From CAZUGA01 sp964619885 (lineage in GTDB: Bacteria > Pseudomonadota > Gammaproteobacteria > Methylococcales > UBA1147), in the NCBI GenBank assembly GCA_964619885.1, contig CAZUGA010000021.1, positions 1 to 64,000 of the forward strand: 64,000 bases of DNA, written 5' to 3'. A program made the translations under genes and the position numbers. Under the pieces are notes generated by a model that was not told where the DNA came from, did not search any database, and was given only the letters and a program-made list of their open reading frames with translations. Positions 34,915 to 44,211 of this stretch are shown here, piece by piece. Each line of letters opens with the position of its first letter. Positions within the stretch are counted from its first letter, which is position 1.

Positions 34915-34990
34915 ATCGACCGGAAAAATGATACATCGCCAAGCTACGAAAATTATTTACTAGCCTGAGGCCCAAACCGATTAAAAAATA

Positions 34991-35707
34991 ATGTATACGC
35001 AATGTACGATTTGTAAAACAGCTTACCGAATCACCACAGATGAAGTTCGCGTGGGTCAAGGAAAGGTCTTATGCTCTCATTGCAATAGCGTATTTGATGC
35101 GATCAGTTCGTTAGCCGATGTGGCATTTGAGTACCACCTGTCAGATTTGCGCCGAATTCCAACGCTGACGGTTGAAAAATCTGTGTCACCACCGTCCGAG
35201 ACGGATGCATTAGCCAATTTTGATGGGTCGGAATCCGCGGAACCTTTAAAGCCACGGTTAATCTGGGGTTTTGCTGCTGTTTCCATGTTGTCTTTGCTAT
35301 TAGGGCAGGTGGTATTTTTCCAATCTCCGAAATGGGCGCAGAATGAGGAATATCGACCATCGTTGGAGAAAATTTGTCACGTGGTGGGTTGTCAACTGCC
35401 TAAATATAGACATCCCGAGGACATCGAGGTGATCGAGCGTGCACTAGAACCGGCAGGTCGGGGAGCTTTGCAGTTGCGGGTGCTAATCATCAACAATGGA
35501 TCGCGTCCTGTCGCATTGCCGGGAATGGCTCTAAAATTGATCCAATTCAATGGGGAACCCTTGGCGCAACGGGTATTCAGTCCACAGGAATACCTTAATG
35601 ATCTGAATAAGGTCAAACAATTGCCGGTGGGCCGCCCTATTCAGATAAATCTAAAGATTGCCAATCCCGATAACGAGATTGCCGGTTATAGTTTCAAATT
35701 TATTTAG
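34991..35707 (+). CDS. Zinc-ribbon and DUF3426 domain protein
   Basis: The 238-residue protein opens with an MJ0042-type zinc ribbon: 'CTICKTAYRI' and 'CSHCNSVF', two CxxC pairs 23 residues apart at residues 5-31. A polar linker follows, then one membrane helix near 88-106 ('GFAAVSMLSLLLGQVVFF') and a periplasmic DUF3426 domain to the C-terminus. Genes of this kind commonly stand after prmA in gammaproteobacteria. The function is unknown; the build suggests a cytoplasmic metal or nucleic-acid sensor tied to the membrane, but this is not established. Confidence 0.85.
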   Translation: MYTQCTICKTAYRITTDEVRVGQGKVLCSHCNSVFDAISSLADVAFEYHLSDLRRIPTLTVEKSVSPPSETDALANFDGSESAEPLKPRLIWGFAAVSMLSLLLGQVVFFQSPKWAQNEEYRPSLEKICHVVGCQLPKYRHPEDIEVIERALEPAGRGALQLRVLIINNGSRPVALPGMALKLIQFNGEPLAQRVFSPQEYLNDLNKVKQLPVGRPIQINLKIANPDNEIAGYSFKFI

Positions 35708-35796
35708 AAGCTCGATGTATGAGCGTAATTTTGCACTGTTTTGGTGAAATTGACCCTCTGTATGGCACTAGTCTGTAAGACTCTTGGATAAGGGTT

Positions 35797-36489
35797 TTGA
35801 GCAATCAAAAGAAACCGGGGCTTTCAATCATAATTCCGGTGTTGAACGAAGTTGTGGCCTTGGTCAAGGCAGTCGATGGCATAGATCTTTTGCGTCGATC
35901 CGGTGCTGAAGTAATTGTCGTTGATGGGGGAAGTCAAGACGGGACTGTTGCATTGGCGACCGAATTAGCGGATCGCGTGTTATCGACAGCGACAGGCCGC
36001 GCAATGCAGATGAATTGCGGCGCCAAAATCGCGGCAGGTGACTACCTGCTGTTTTTGCATGCAGATACGGTAATGTCGGACGATGCCCAGTCGCGGTTAT
36101 TAGTAACAATACAAAAACATCCGGTGTGGGGCAGGTTTGATGTGCGTCTGTCGGGCCACTATTCTATATTTCGCGTGGTGGAATATTTCATGAATCTGCG
36201 TTCCCGTGTAACCGGCATCGCAACCGGCGATCAGGCAATTTTTGTCAATCGCGACGTTTTTCACAAACTTGGTGGATACCCTGAAATTCCGCTGATGGAA
36301 GATATCGTATTGAGCACCCAATTGAGGCGTTGGGATTCGCCGCTGTGTATCGCTTCTAAAATTATTAGCGACAGCCGTCGGTGGGAGTCTAATGGCGTAA
36401 TAAGAACAATCGTGCTTATGTGGGTATTGCGATTCCTTTTCTTTGTCGGTGTAGATGCGGATAAGTTGGCGAGTATTTATTATCGATAG
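35797..36489 (+). CDS. TIGR04283-type family 2 glycosyltransferase
   Basis: The 230-residue GT2 enzyme has 'LSIIIPVLNEVVALVKAVDG' at residues 10-29, the nucleotide-binding 'VVDGGSQDGT' and the metal-binding 'LLFLHADT' near 86-93, with 'GDQAIFVNRDVFHKLGGYPE' and 'LMEDIVLSTQLRR' in the acceptor half. This matches the TIGR04283 group, named from arsenosugar gene sets but widely found without them; no arsenosugar genes lie beside it here. A C-terminal hydrophobic segment (about 205-222) may touch the membrane. TTG 35797 has AAGGG as ribosome site. The product is not known. Confidence 0.82.
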   Translation: MSNQKKPGLSIIIPVLNEVVALVKAVDGIDLLRRSGAEVIVVDGGSQDGTVALATELADRVLSTATGRAMQMNCGAKIAAGDYLLFLHADTVMSDDAQSRLLVTIQKHPVWGRFDVRLSGHYSIFRVVEYFMNLRSRVTGIATGDQAIFVNRDVFHKLGGYPEIPLMEDIVLSTQLRRWDSPLCIASKIISDSRRWESNGVIRTIVLMWVLRFLFFVGVDADKLASIYYR

Positions 36490-36551
36490 CTAAGAAGCTG
36501 TCTGGGGTTTAGACTCTAATTTGTTATGATTTTTGACTAACTTGATTTGTG

Positions 36552-37346
36552 ATGGATACTGGATTATTTGTCCGTTTTGGGATTTTTCTTGGGGTATTGC
36601 TGCTGATGCTAGCATGGGAATGGAGGCATCCGTTTAGGCATTTTCTACAAACCAAATCGGAGCGTATTGCGATCAATCTGGGTTTAATGGGGGCCAATTT
36701 TGTAGCGCTGCGTCTGTTCAGCGGGGGGGGTGCATTTTTTTGCGCAGAATACGCGTTAACCCATGATTTGGGCTTATTCAACCAGGTATCGGTGCCTAAA
36801 TGGTGTAGCGCATTGATTTGTTTGGTCGTGCTGGATGTTGCGATCTATTTGCAGCACATCATTTTTCATAGAGTACCGATGCTATGGCGTTTGCACAAAG
36901 TTCATCATTGCGACTTGGGTTTTGACTCGACCACAGCCGTAAGATTTCATGCGGTAGAAATATTATTGTCTATGTACTTTAAAATGATATTGGTCCTGTT
37001 ACTGGGAGCGGCGCCGGTTGTTGTGCTGATTTTTGAGGCTGTGTTAAATGCCTGCGCGATTTTTAATCACGGTAATGTCAGGATTCCCCAGCCCTGGGAA
37101 AGTCGCGTGCGGATGATTTTGATAACGCCGGATATGCATAGAATTCATCATTCATTGAATCCGGTCGAAACCACCAGTAATTATGGTTTCTCGGTGAGCT
37201 GGTGGGATAGAATCTTTGCTACTTATCAGCCGGTGCCACGTTTGGGGCACGATGAAATGGAAATCGGAATAAAACAAGAGCGCTCAGTGGAAAACCTGGG
37301 TTTTGCAAGATTGTTGGCATTGCCCTTTTTGTCCGCAAATCGATAG
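36552..37346 (+). CDS. Fatty acid hydroxylase / sterol desaturase superfamily protein
   Basis: The 264-residue membrane di-iron enzyme has helices near 5-22, 35-50 and 78-100 and the His clusters of the superfamily: 'HIIFH' near 103-107, 'HKVHH' near 116-120 and 'HRIHH' near 197-201, with a further 'FNHGN' between. Such proteins hydroxylate or desaturate lipids; the substrate here is open. A GTG directly before ATG 36552 is an alternative start. It stands between the GT2 gene and dusB without clear partners. Confidence 0.82.
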   Translation: MDTGLFVRFGIFLGVLLLMLAWEWRHPFRHFLQTKSERIAINLGLMGANFVALRLFSGGGAFFCAEYALTHDLGLFNQVSVPKWCSALICLVVLDVAIYLQHIIFHRVPMLWRLHKVHHCDLGFDSTTAVRFHAVEILLSMYFKMILVLLLGAAPVVVLIFEAVLNACAIFNHGNVRIPQPWESRVRMILITPDMHRIHHSLNPVETTSNYGFSVSWWDRIFATYQPVPRLGHDEMEIGIKQERSVENLGFARLLALPFLSANR

Positions 37347-37444
37347 TGATGGATTGGTCAACATCGCTATTTCAAAACGAAATATTTTGGCTTTGAGATT
37401 GTAACGATATTCATTGCGCTAGTGATATAAATAATCAAAGAGAT

Positions 37445-38428
37445 ATGAAAATTGGCCCCTACAATTTAACCAATAACCTGGTGCTTGCTCCGATGGCTGG
37501 CGTGACCGATCGCCCGTTTCGGCAGTTATGCAAGGAGTTTGGGGCCGGCTTGGCCGTGTCGGAAATGGTGTCGGCCAATCCAATGCTGCGCAAAAACAAG
37601 AGAACCCTATTAAAAGCGGACCATGTTGGCGAAACCGAACCCAGAACTATACAGATTTTGGGGGCAGAACCAGGTCAAATGGCTGAAGCGGCCAAATACA
37701 ATGCCGAAAAAGGTGCCCAGATTATCGACATCAATATGGGTTGTCCGGCTAAAAAGGTTTGTAAAACTGCAGCCGGGTCAGCGCTGTTGCGAGATGAGCG
37801 TCTAGTACAGAACATATTGGAAGCGGTCGTGAGCGCAGTCGATCTTCCGGTTACATTAAAAATCCGCACGGGTTGGGATAAGGATCATCGAAATGCGTTG
37901 CGTATCGCCAAAATTGCCGAAAATTCAGGAATTCAAGCGTTAACCATACATGGACGTACTCGAGCTTGTGGGTTTTCCGGAGAAGCCGAATTTGGCACGA
38001 TAGCGCAGGTAAAACAAAGCGTTCAAATTCCAGTTATTGCAAACGGCGATATTGATTCGCCTGAAAAAGCAAAATTAGTGCTTCAAATCACCGGCGCAGA
38101 TGCTATCATGATAGGCCGGGCTGCACAGGGGAGACCGTGGATATTTCAAGAAATTTTGCATTATTTGGAATGCAATCAAACGCTTGCGCCAATCAATTCG
38201 CTGGGTTTCTTGAATATTGTTAAGACTCATCTACGAAGTTTGTACGAGTTCTACGGATCGGATACCGGCGTTCGAATAGCCAGAAAACATATTGGTTGGT
38301 ATCTGAAAAAAAACTGCGATGTAGCCCCCGAGGTTTTGAAATCTATAAACCAGAAGGAATTGCCAGAAGAACAATTAGATTTTGTCGAATCTGTGTTAGA
38401 TAAAACAAAAATGGGCCTAGCAGCATGA
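37445..38428 (+). CDS. dusB: tRNA-dihydrouridine synthase B
   Basis: This 327-residue flavoenzyme reduces uridine in tRNA D-loops using NADPH and FMN. 'LAPMAGVTDRPFRQLCKEFG' near residues 16-35, the active Cys segment 'DINMGCPAKKVCKTAAGSAL' near 96-115 and the FMN phosphate loop 'ANGDI' with 'GADAIMIGRAAQGRPWIF' are all present. ATG 37445 is the normal start. The last four bases overlap the fis start (ATGA at 38425), the classic dusB-fis operon in which dusB upstream sequences drive fis. Confidence 0.96.
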   Translation: MKIGPYNLTNNLVLAPMAGVTDRPFRQLCKEFGAGLAVSEMVSANPMLRKNKRTLLKADHVGETEPRTIQILGAEPGQMAEAAKYNAEKGAQIIDINMGCPAKKVCKTAAGSALLRDERLVQNILEAVVSAVDLPVTLKIRTGWDKDHRNALRIAKIAENSGIQALTIHGRTRACGFSGEAEFGTIAQVKQSVQIPVIANGDIDSPEKAKLVLQITGADAIMIGRAAQGRPWIFQEILHYLECNQTLAPINSLGFLNIVKTHLRSLYEFYGSDTGVRIARKHIGWYLKKNCDVAPEVLKSINQKELPEEQLDFVESVLDKTKMGLAA

Positions 38429-38715
38429 ACCTCGAATCAACAACATCAAGCACCAATAGCATAAAGATGCCGGAAATCAAAGACCCCGATTGCTTGCTTT
38501 CCGAGCACGTGCGTCATGCTGTAGAGCAGTATTTCAGTCAGATTAACGGACATCCAGCCTCGGGTCTTTATGCAATGTTTATCAGTGAAGTTGAGAAACC
38601 ACTGATAGAAACAGTTTTGAAACAAGTAGGCTTTAACCAGACTAAAGCATCCAAAGCTTTGGGTATCAGCCGTTCAACCTTACACAAGAAGATGAACTTA
38701 TACGGTTTGGAATAA
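38425..38715 (+). CDS. fis: DNA-binding protein Fis
   Basis: The 96-residue nucleoid protein and global regulator bends DNA at rRNA promoters and recombination sites. The central dimerisation helices ('LSEHVRHAVEQYFSQINGHP') and the C-terminal helix-turn-helix 'NQTKASKALGISRSTLHKKM' (about residues 72-91) match Fis closely. ATG 38425 overlaps the dusB stop. In enterics expression is driven from the dusB promoter and rises at the start of growth. Confidence 0.95.
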   Translation: MNLESTTSSTNSIKMPEIKDPDCLLSEHVRHAVEQYFSQINGHPASGLYAMFISEVEKPLIETVLKQVGFNQTKASKALGISRSTLHKKMNLYGLE

Positions 38716-38795
38716 GCCCTATGGCGCGCAACTATGATTTTAAACCGGCTTCACTGATTGTGATATACCTTCGTCTTTTCGCTGTTTGATTCCTT

Positions 38796-40355
38796 ATGAA
38801 CTCAAAAATAACCCGGGCGCTGGTCAGCGTTTCCGATAAAACCGGTATTGTCGATTTTTGTAAAAAGCTGAATGCGTTGGGTGTAGAGCTTTTATCGACC
38901 GGTGGGACCGCAAAACGATTGCTAGATAGTGGCATCCCGGTGATTGAAGTTTCTGATTATACTGGTTTTCCGGAGATGATGAGCGGGCGGGTCAAAACTC
39001 TGCATCCGAAAATTCATGGGGGAATACTAGGGCGTCGTGGCGTGGATGAGGCGGTGATGACAGAGCACAGCATTTCGCCGATAGATCTGGTGGTGGTTAA
39101 TTTGTACCCGTTTCGGGAAACTGTTGCCAATCCTGAGTGTGACCTGACAACCGCGATTGAAAATATAGATATCGGTGGGCCGACAATGATCCGGGCTGCT
39201 GCGAAAAACCATGAATCGGTTGCTGTTGTCGTCGATCCTTCGGATTACCTGGGATTGCTGGCGGAGCTTGATAGCAATCAGGGCGGATTGTGCTCGGATA
39301 CCCGCTTTAATCTTGCGGTAAAATGCTTCGATCATACCGCCCAATACGATACAGCGATCGCTGGATATCTGGGCCGGGTTAAATCTGATCAATTCCCACC
39401 TGCTCTAAATCTTCAATTTGAGCATAGCCAATCAATGCGCTATGGTGAGAACCCCCATCAGCAGGCTGCTTTTTACGTAGACCCCAGCGCGTCAGTAGGC
39501 AGCATATCGACCGCCAAGCAGATTCAAGGCAAAGCGTTATCCTACAATAATATTGCCGATACCGATGCTGCGTTGGAGTGTGTAAAGTCATTCGATGGTG
39601 CAGTTGCGTGTGTGATCGTCAAGCACGCGAATCCATGCGGTGTAGCGTTGGCCGATAGCCTTTTGGAGGCTTATGATAGCGCTTATGCAACTGATCCAAC
39701 CTCGGCATTTGGCGGTATTATTGCGTTCAATCGGCCGTTGGATGAAAAAACCGCAACGGCAATCATCGACCGTCAGTTTGTCGAGGTCATTATCGCGCCG
39801 TCGGTTGATGCGACGGCCAAACAAATTCTGTTGGACAAGCAAAATGTGCGGGTACTGGAGTGTGGCCAATGGCCACAAAATGCCGCTTCGGCATGGGATT
39901 TTAAGCGCGTTGCCGGCGGATTATTGGTCCAAGACAATGATTCCGCAATTGTTACTGAGAGTGATATCAAAATTGTATCGCAGCGAACGCCCAGCGAGCA
40001 TGAGATACGTGACCTGCTGTTTGCTTGGAAGGTGGTGAAATTTGTCAAATCTAACGCGATTGTCTATTGCAAAGATCTTCAAACGATTGGCATTGGCGCG
40101 GGACAGATGAGTCGCGTATATTCAGCCAGAATAGCAGGTATCAAAGCTTCAGATGAAGGTTTGGAAGTGGCGGGATCGGTGATGGCGTCGGATGCTTTTT
40201 TCCCGTTTAGGGATGCGATCGATTCGGCGGCTGAGGCGGGGATAACCGCGGTCATTCAGCCAGGCGGTTCAATGCGAGATGATGAAATTATCGCCGCTGC
40301 GGATTCGAACGATATGGCGATGATTTTTACCGGAATCAGACATTTTCGCCATTAG
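38796..40355 (+). CDS. purH: Bifunctional AICAR transformylase / IMP cyclohydrolase
   Basis: This 519-residue enzyme performs the last two steps of IMP synthesis. The N-terminal cyclohydrolase part (about 1-195) starts 'RALVSVSDKTGIVDFCKKL' and contains 'TLHPKIHGGILGRR'. The C-terminal transformylase part includes 'RYGENPHQQAAFY' near 208-220 and the catalytic 'KHANPCGVAL' near 276-285. Length is within the usual 510-530. It lies 80 bases after fis and 9 bases before purD. Confidence 0.96.
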   Translation: MNSKITRALVSVSDKTGIVDFCKKLNALGVELLSTGGTAKRLLDSGIPVIEVSDYTGFPEMMSGRVKTLHPKIHGGILGRRGVDEAVMTEHSISPIDLVVVNLYPFRETVANPECDLTTAIENIDIGGPTMIRAAAKNHESVAVVVDPSDYLGLLAELDSNQGGLCSDTRFNLAVKCFDHTAQYDTAIAGYLGRVKSDQFPPALNLQFEHSQSMRYGENPHQQAAFYVDPSASVGSISTAKQIQGKALSYNNIADTDAALECVKSFDGAVACVIVKHANPCGVALADSLLEAYDSAYATDPTSAFGGIIAFNRPLDEKTATAIIDRQFVEVIIAPSVDATAKQILLDKQNVRVLECGQWPQNAASAWDFKRVAGGLLVQDNDSAIVTESDIKIVSQRTPSEHEIRDLLFAWKVVKFVKSNAIVYCKDLQTIGIGAGQMSRVYSARIAGIKASDEGLEVAGSVMASDAFFPFRDAIDSAAEAGITAVIQPGGSMRDDEIIAAADSNDMAMIFTGIRHFRH

Positions 40356-40364
40356 AATCATCCG

Positions 40365-41654
40365 ATGAAAGTATTGATCGTTGGTGGCGGTGGGCGAGAG
40401 CATGCGTTGGCCTGGAAGGTGGCTCAATCAAGTCAGGTTGACCAGGTGTTTGTCGCACCAGGAAACGCTGGTACCTCGACCGAGAACAAAACTCAGAACG
40501 TTTCCATCGGAGCGGAAGATATCCCGGCTTTGTTGGACTTTGCTGAAAATAAAGCAATAGATCTTACTATTGTTGGACCCGAAGTCCCGTTGGTTCAGGG
40601 CATTGTAGATATTTTTTGGGACCAAGGGTTGGCCTGTTTCGGACCCAGCCGCAAAGCGGCGCAATTGGAAGGTTCAAAAACCTTTTGTAAGGACTTCTTA
40701 ACGCGCCATGCGATACCCACCGCGCAATTTGGAACTTTTACTGATGCGGACCAAGCGTGCGAATATGTACGCGAAAAAGGTGCGCCTATTGTGATCAAGG
40801 CCGATGGGTTGGCCGCCGGAAAAGGCGTGGTGATTGCTCAAACGGTAGATGAAGCATGCTTGTGTATTCAAGACATGCTTTCCGGTAATAGCTTTGGAGA
40901 AGCGGGTTGTAGAGTCGTAGTTGAGGAATATCTGCAGGGTGAGGAAGCCAGCTTCATTGTGATTGCCGACGGAAATACCGCAATCCCGATGGCGACCTCA
41001 CAAGATCATAAGCCTAGAGACAACGGCGACAACGGACCCAACACCGGTGGTATGGGGGCTTATTCGCCGGCTCCCGTTGTAACACCGGAAATCAATCAGC
41101 GTATTATGGATGAAGTCGTAGGACCGACTTTGGCGGGAATGAAAAAGGAAGGTATTCCGTATACTGGTTTTTTGTACGCTGGATTGATGATTGCTGCTGA
41201 CGGTAGTGCCAAGGTCTTGGAGTACAATTGCAGATTAGGAGATCCCGAGACGCAGCCGATAATGATGCGGCTGAATAGCGACTTGGTTGATTTATGCCTA
41301 AGTGCAATGGAGCAGCGCTTAGCGGGCATGCAAACTGTTTGGGACTCAAGATCTGCGTTGGGTGTAGTGCTGGCGTCAGGCGGATATCCCGGCAGTTACA
41401 GCTCGGGCGAGACCATTAGCGGGTTAGAGGATGATTTGTCAGCCGATACTAAGATATTTCATGCTGGCACTAAATTAGTCGAGGGGCGAACGATTACCGC
41501 CGGTGGTCGTGTTTTGTGTGCTTGTGCGTTGGGTGAATCCGTCAGCCAAGCTCAACAGGCTGCGTATCGATTGACGCAGCGAATCCATTGGGATTCAGCC
41601 TATTATCGTACCGACATCGGATATAAGGCGGTCGCACGGAAAAATAAGACTTAG
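40365..41654 (+). CDS. purD: Phosphoribosylamine-glycine ligase
   Basis: The 429-residue ATP-grasp ligase joins glycine to phosphoribosylamine, step two of purine synthesis. The start 'MKVLIVGGGGREHALAWKV', the ATP segment 'VIKADGLAAGKGVVIA' near residues 145-160, 'GPNTGGMGAYSPAP' near 222-235 and 'NCRLGDPETQPIMMRL' near 289-304 are diagnostic. It starts nine bases after purH, forming the common purHD pair. Confidence 0.96.
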   Translation: MKVLIVGGGGREHALAWKVAQSSQVDQVFVAPGNAGTSTENKTQNVSIGAEDIPALLDFAENKAIDLTIVGPEVPLVQGIVDIFWDQGLACFGPSRKAAQLEGSKTFCKDFLTRHAIPTAQFGTFTDADQACEYVREKGAPIVIKADGLAAGKGVVIAQTVDEACLCIQDMLSGNSFGEAGCRVVVEEYLQGEEASFIVIADGNTAIPMATSQDHKPRDNGDNGPNTGGMGAYSPAPVVTPEINQRIMDEVVGPTLAGMKKEGIPYTGFLYAGLMIAADGSAKVLEYNCRLGDPETQPIMMRLNSDLVDLCLSAMEQRLAGMQTVWDSRSALGVVLASGGYPGSYSSGETISGLEDDLSADTKIFHAGTKLVEGRTITAGGRVLCACALGESVSQAQQAAYRLTQRIHWDSAYYRTDIGYKAVARKNKT

Positions 41655-41818
41655 CACAAGGATAGGTGTATGGGTAGTTGCAATTGAATGACTTGCTCTA
41701 TACCAAATAACCAAAGTAATATCAGGCCTAGTCCGACTCAATCGATTATTAAACCGTATGTATACCCCCGGTGTGTACTAACAAAAATTCAACTGAATAA
41801 ATGAATGTCTAGTTTTAC

Positions 41819-42904
41819 ATGGCAAAATCAGCGCTAATTACCGGTATTACCGGTCAAGACGGGGCCTATTTGGCCGAGTTTTTATTGGAAAAAGGCTATG
41901 ACGTCCATGGAATAAAACGGCGCGCCTCGTCCTTCAACACAGATCGAATAGACCATCTTTACCAGGATCCGCATATCACGGATCGTGATTTTATTTTGCA
42001 TTATGGAGACCTGACCGATTCTAGTAATTTAATCAGAATTATTCAGCAAGTTCAGCCTCAGGAAATTTATAATTTAGCGGCGCAAAGCCACGTTGCGGTC
42101 TCGTTCGAAGCACCTGAATATACGGCGGATACGGATGCGTTGGGTACACTCAGAATATTGGAAGCGATTCGTATATTGGATTTGGAAAATAATACCCGGT
42201 TTTATCAAGCGTCGACATCAGAGTTATATGGTATGGTTCAAGAGATTCCGCAAACCGAAACAACGCCATTTTATCCGCGTTCTCCGTACGCGGTAGCAAA
42301 ACTTTACGCCTATTGGATTACGGTTAATTATCGCGAAGCTTACGGCCTCTACGGGTGTAACGGAATTTTGTTCAACCACGAATCACCCAAGCGTGGCGAA
42401 ACTTTTGTCACGCGTAAAATCACCCGAGCGATCGCTAGAATAAAATTAGACCTGCAGGAATGTTTATATTTGGGCAATCTAGATGCCAAGCGCGACTGGG
42501 GACATGCTAAAGATTATGTGGAAATGCAGTGGTTGATGCTCCAACAAGATGAGCCTGATGATTATGTCATTGCCACCGGCGAGCAATATTCGGTTCGTGA
42601 TTTTGTAACGGCCGCTGCCAAAGAACTTGACATAGAAATGCGTTGGGAAGGTCAAGGAATAGAAGAAATGGGCTACGACCAATCGGGTCGTTGCATCGTC
42701 CGGGTTGATCCCAATTATTTTAGGCCCACTGAGGTGGAAACCTTACTCGGCGATCCAAGCAAGGCCAAACGGCAGCTTGGTTGGTCGCCAAAGATTACGT
42801 TTCAGCAATTAGTGTCAGAGATGGTTCGGGAAGATGTGGATTTGGCTGAAAGAGATGCTTTATGCCGCCGGGAAGGTTTTAAAACCTTCGATTATCACGA
42901 ATAG
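41819..42904 (+). CDS. gmd: GDP-mannose 4,6-dehydratase
   Basis: This 361-residue extended SDR enzyme converts GDP-D-mannose to GDP-4-keto-6-deoxymannose. The NADP-binding 'GITGQDGAYLAEFLLEKG' lies at residues 9-26, followed by 'HGIKRRASSFNTDRIDHLY'. The catalytic site has 'STSELYG' and 'YAVAKLYAYW' (YxxxK). Length and motifs match known GMDs. It begins a two-gene unit with fcl (16 bases apart), giving GDP-L-fucose for surface glycans. It lies in an otherwise housekeeping stretch between purD and metK. Confidence 0.95.
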   Translation: MAKSALITGITGQDGAYLAEFLLEKGYDVHGIKRRASSFNTDRIDHLYQDPHITDRDFILHYGDLTDSSNLIRIIQQVQPQEIYNLAAQSHVAVSFEAPEYTADTDALGTLRILEAIRILDLENNTRFYQASTSELYGMVQEIPQTETTPFYPRSPYAVAKLYAYWITVNYREAYGLYGCNGILFNHESPKRGETFVTRKITRAIARIKLDLQECLYLGNLDAKRDWGHAKDYVEMQWLMLQQDEPDDYVIATGEQYSVRDFVTAAAKELDIEMRWEGQGIEEMGYDQSGRCIVRVDPNYFRPTEVETLLGDPSKAKRQLGWSPKITFQQLVSEMVREDVDLAERDALCRREGFKTFDYHE

Positions 42905-42920
42905 GCGTTGAGTTTCGATT

Positions 42921-43874
42921 GTGTCTGAGAATTTGACAATCGACTCTAAAATATTCGTCGCTGGCCACCGGGGATTGGTCGGTTCGGCAATTTCGCGTCG
43001 TCTTCGCCAGAAAGGCTATACAAATTTGCTCGAGCTGGATCGTCAGGAATTGGATCTTGGCGACTATCATGCGGTGCGCCAGGTATTCGAGACAGAACGT
43101 CCACACTGTGTCATTGATGCGGCTGCAAAAGTTGGTGGGATTTTGGCCAACAGCAAATATCCTGCTGATTTTATCCGCGATAATTTGCAGATACAAAATA
43201 ACCTTATCGATTGCGCATATAATGCGGGGTGTTCGAAATTTGTATTTTTGGGCTCTTCCTGTATTTATCCCAAATTGGCGCCGCAACCCATGAAAGAGGA
43301 TTACCTGCTGAGTGGTTCCCTGGAGCCGTCGAACGAATGGTACGCGGTGGCGAAAATCGCTGGGATTAAGATGTGCCAGGCTTACCGTATTCAATACGAT
43401 TTTGACGCAATAGCGTTGATGCCGACCAATTTGTATGGCCCGGGCGATAATTTTAATCTAGAGAATTCGCATGTTCTGCCAGCATTGATCCGAAAATTCC
43501 ATGAAGCCAAGCTATGCGATGAAGCGTCAGTCAGCATTTGGGGGACCGGCACGCCGCGGCGTGAATTTTTGCATGTTGATGATATGGCGGACGCTACGGT
43601 ATTTCTGACCGAGAATTATTCCGGTGATGAGATCGTGAACGTAGGGGTAGGGCGGGATGTGAGTATCAGAGAACTGGCTGAGATGACCCGTGACATCATA
43701 GGGTTTCAGGGGCAGTTGCAGTTTGATACGTCCAAGCCGGATGGAACGCCACGGAAACTACTGGATGTATCGAGGCTTTCAACACTAGGCTGGAAGCCCT
43801 CGATAGATTTGCATAGCGGGATAACGACGACATACGGTTGGTTTCTTGAGCATGTTGGCGAAATTCGTAAATAA
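42921..43874 (+). CDS. fcl: GDP-L-fucose synthase
   Basis: The 317-residue SDR enzyme epimerises and reduces GDP-4-keto-6-deoxymannose to GDP-L-fucose. It has 'VAGHRGLVGSAISRRL' near residues 13-28, 'FLGSSCIYPKLAPQPMKEDY' with the catalytic Ser and Cys near 110-129, and 'WYAVAKIAGIKMC' with Tyr and Lys near 140-152. A GTG at 42921 is the start. It works directly downstream of Gmd. Confidence 0.95.
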   Translation: MSENLTIDSKIFVAGHRGLVGSAISRRLRQKGYTNLLELDRQELDLGDYHAVRQVFETERPHCVIDAAAKVGGILANSKYPADFIRDNLQIQNNLIDCAYNAGCSKFVFLGSSCIYPKLAPQPMKEDYLLSGSLEPSNEWYAVAKIAGIKMCQAYRIQYDFDAIALMPTNLYGPGDNFNLENSHVLPALIRKFHEAKLCDEASVSIWGTGTPRREFLHVDDMADATVFLTENYSGDEIVNVGVGRDVSIRELAEMTRDIIGFQGQLQFDTSKPDGTPRKLLDVSRLSTLGWKPSIDLHSGITTTYGWFLEHVGEIRK

Positions 43875-44211
43875 TTTACCCGAATAAACCGCCGATATCT
43901 TTTTGTCAAGGAAAACTTCTCAGCGGGTTCAGAATCGCTGTCGGTTAATTTGTCTGCCTGTTTATTTATAATGACTAAGGTTTGTGGCTTGCAACAGAGT
44001 TTTGCTAGCAAATAGGCCGCAGAGTTAGGATTAATTATAGTTCTAATATATACTGGCTAGTTATCCAAATTTATAGTATCCATAAAGTAACCATGCTGGA
44101 TCGGGCACTTGATGGTTTTGGAATTCACCGGGCGATGCGGATTAGCGTTAGGTCTACTGAGCTTCAATGCCCTGTAAAGCACGACATAGTTATCGGCAAA
44201 AGGAATCAAAA
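43875..44211. other. Leader region of metK
   Basis: 337 bases between fcl and metK. It must hold the promoter of the metK-ahcY operon; TATAGTAT at 44069-44076 is a fair -10 candidate. I looked for SAM or SAH riboswitch cores and for MetJ-type AGACGTCT repeats and found none that convince. Confidence 0.4.

Noticed and set aside
35797..36489. Assignment of the GT2 gene to an arsenosugar pathway
   Set aside because: The TIGR04283 name comes from some arsenosugar clusters, but no arsenic methylation or radical SAM arsenosugar gene is adjacent, so only the family is reported.
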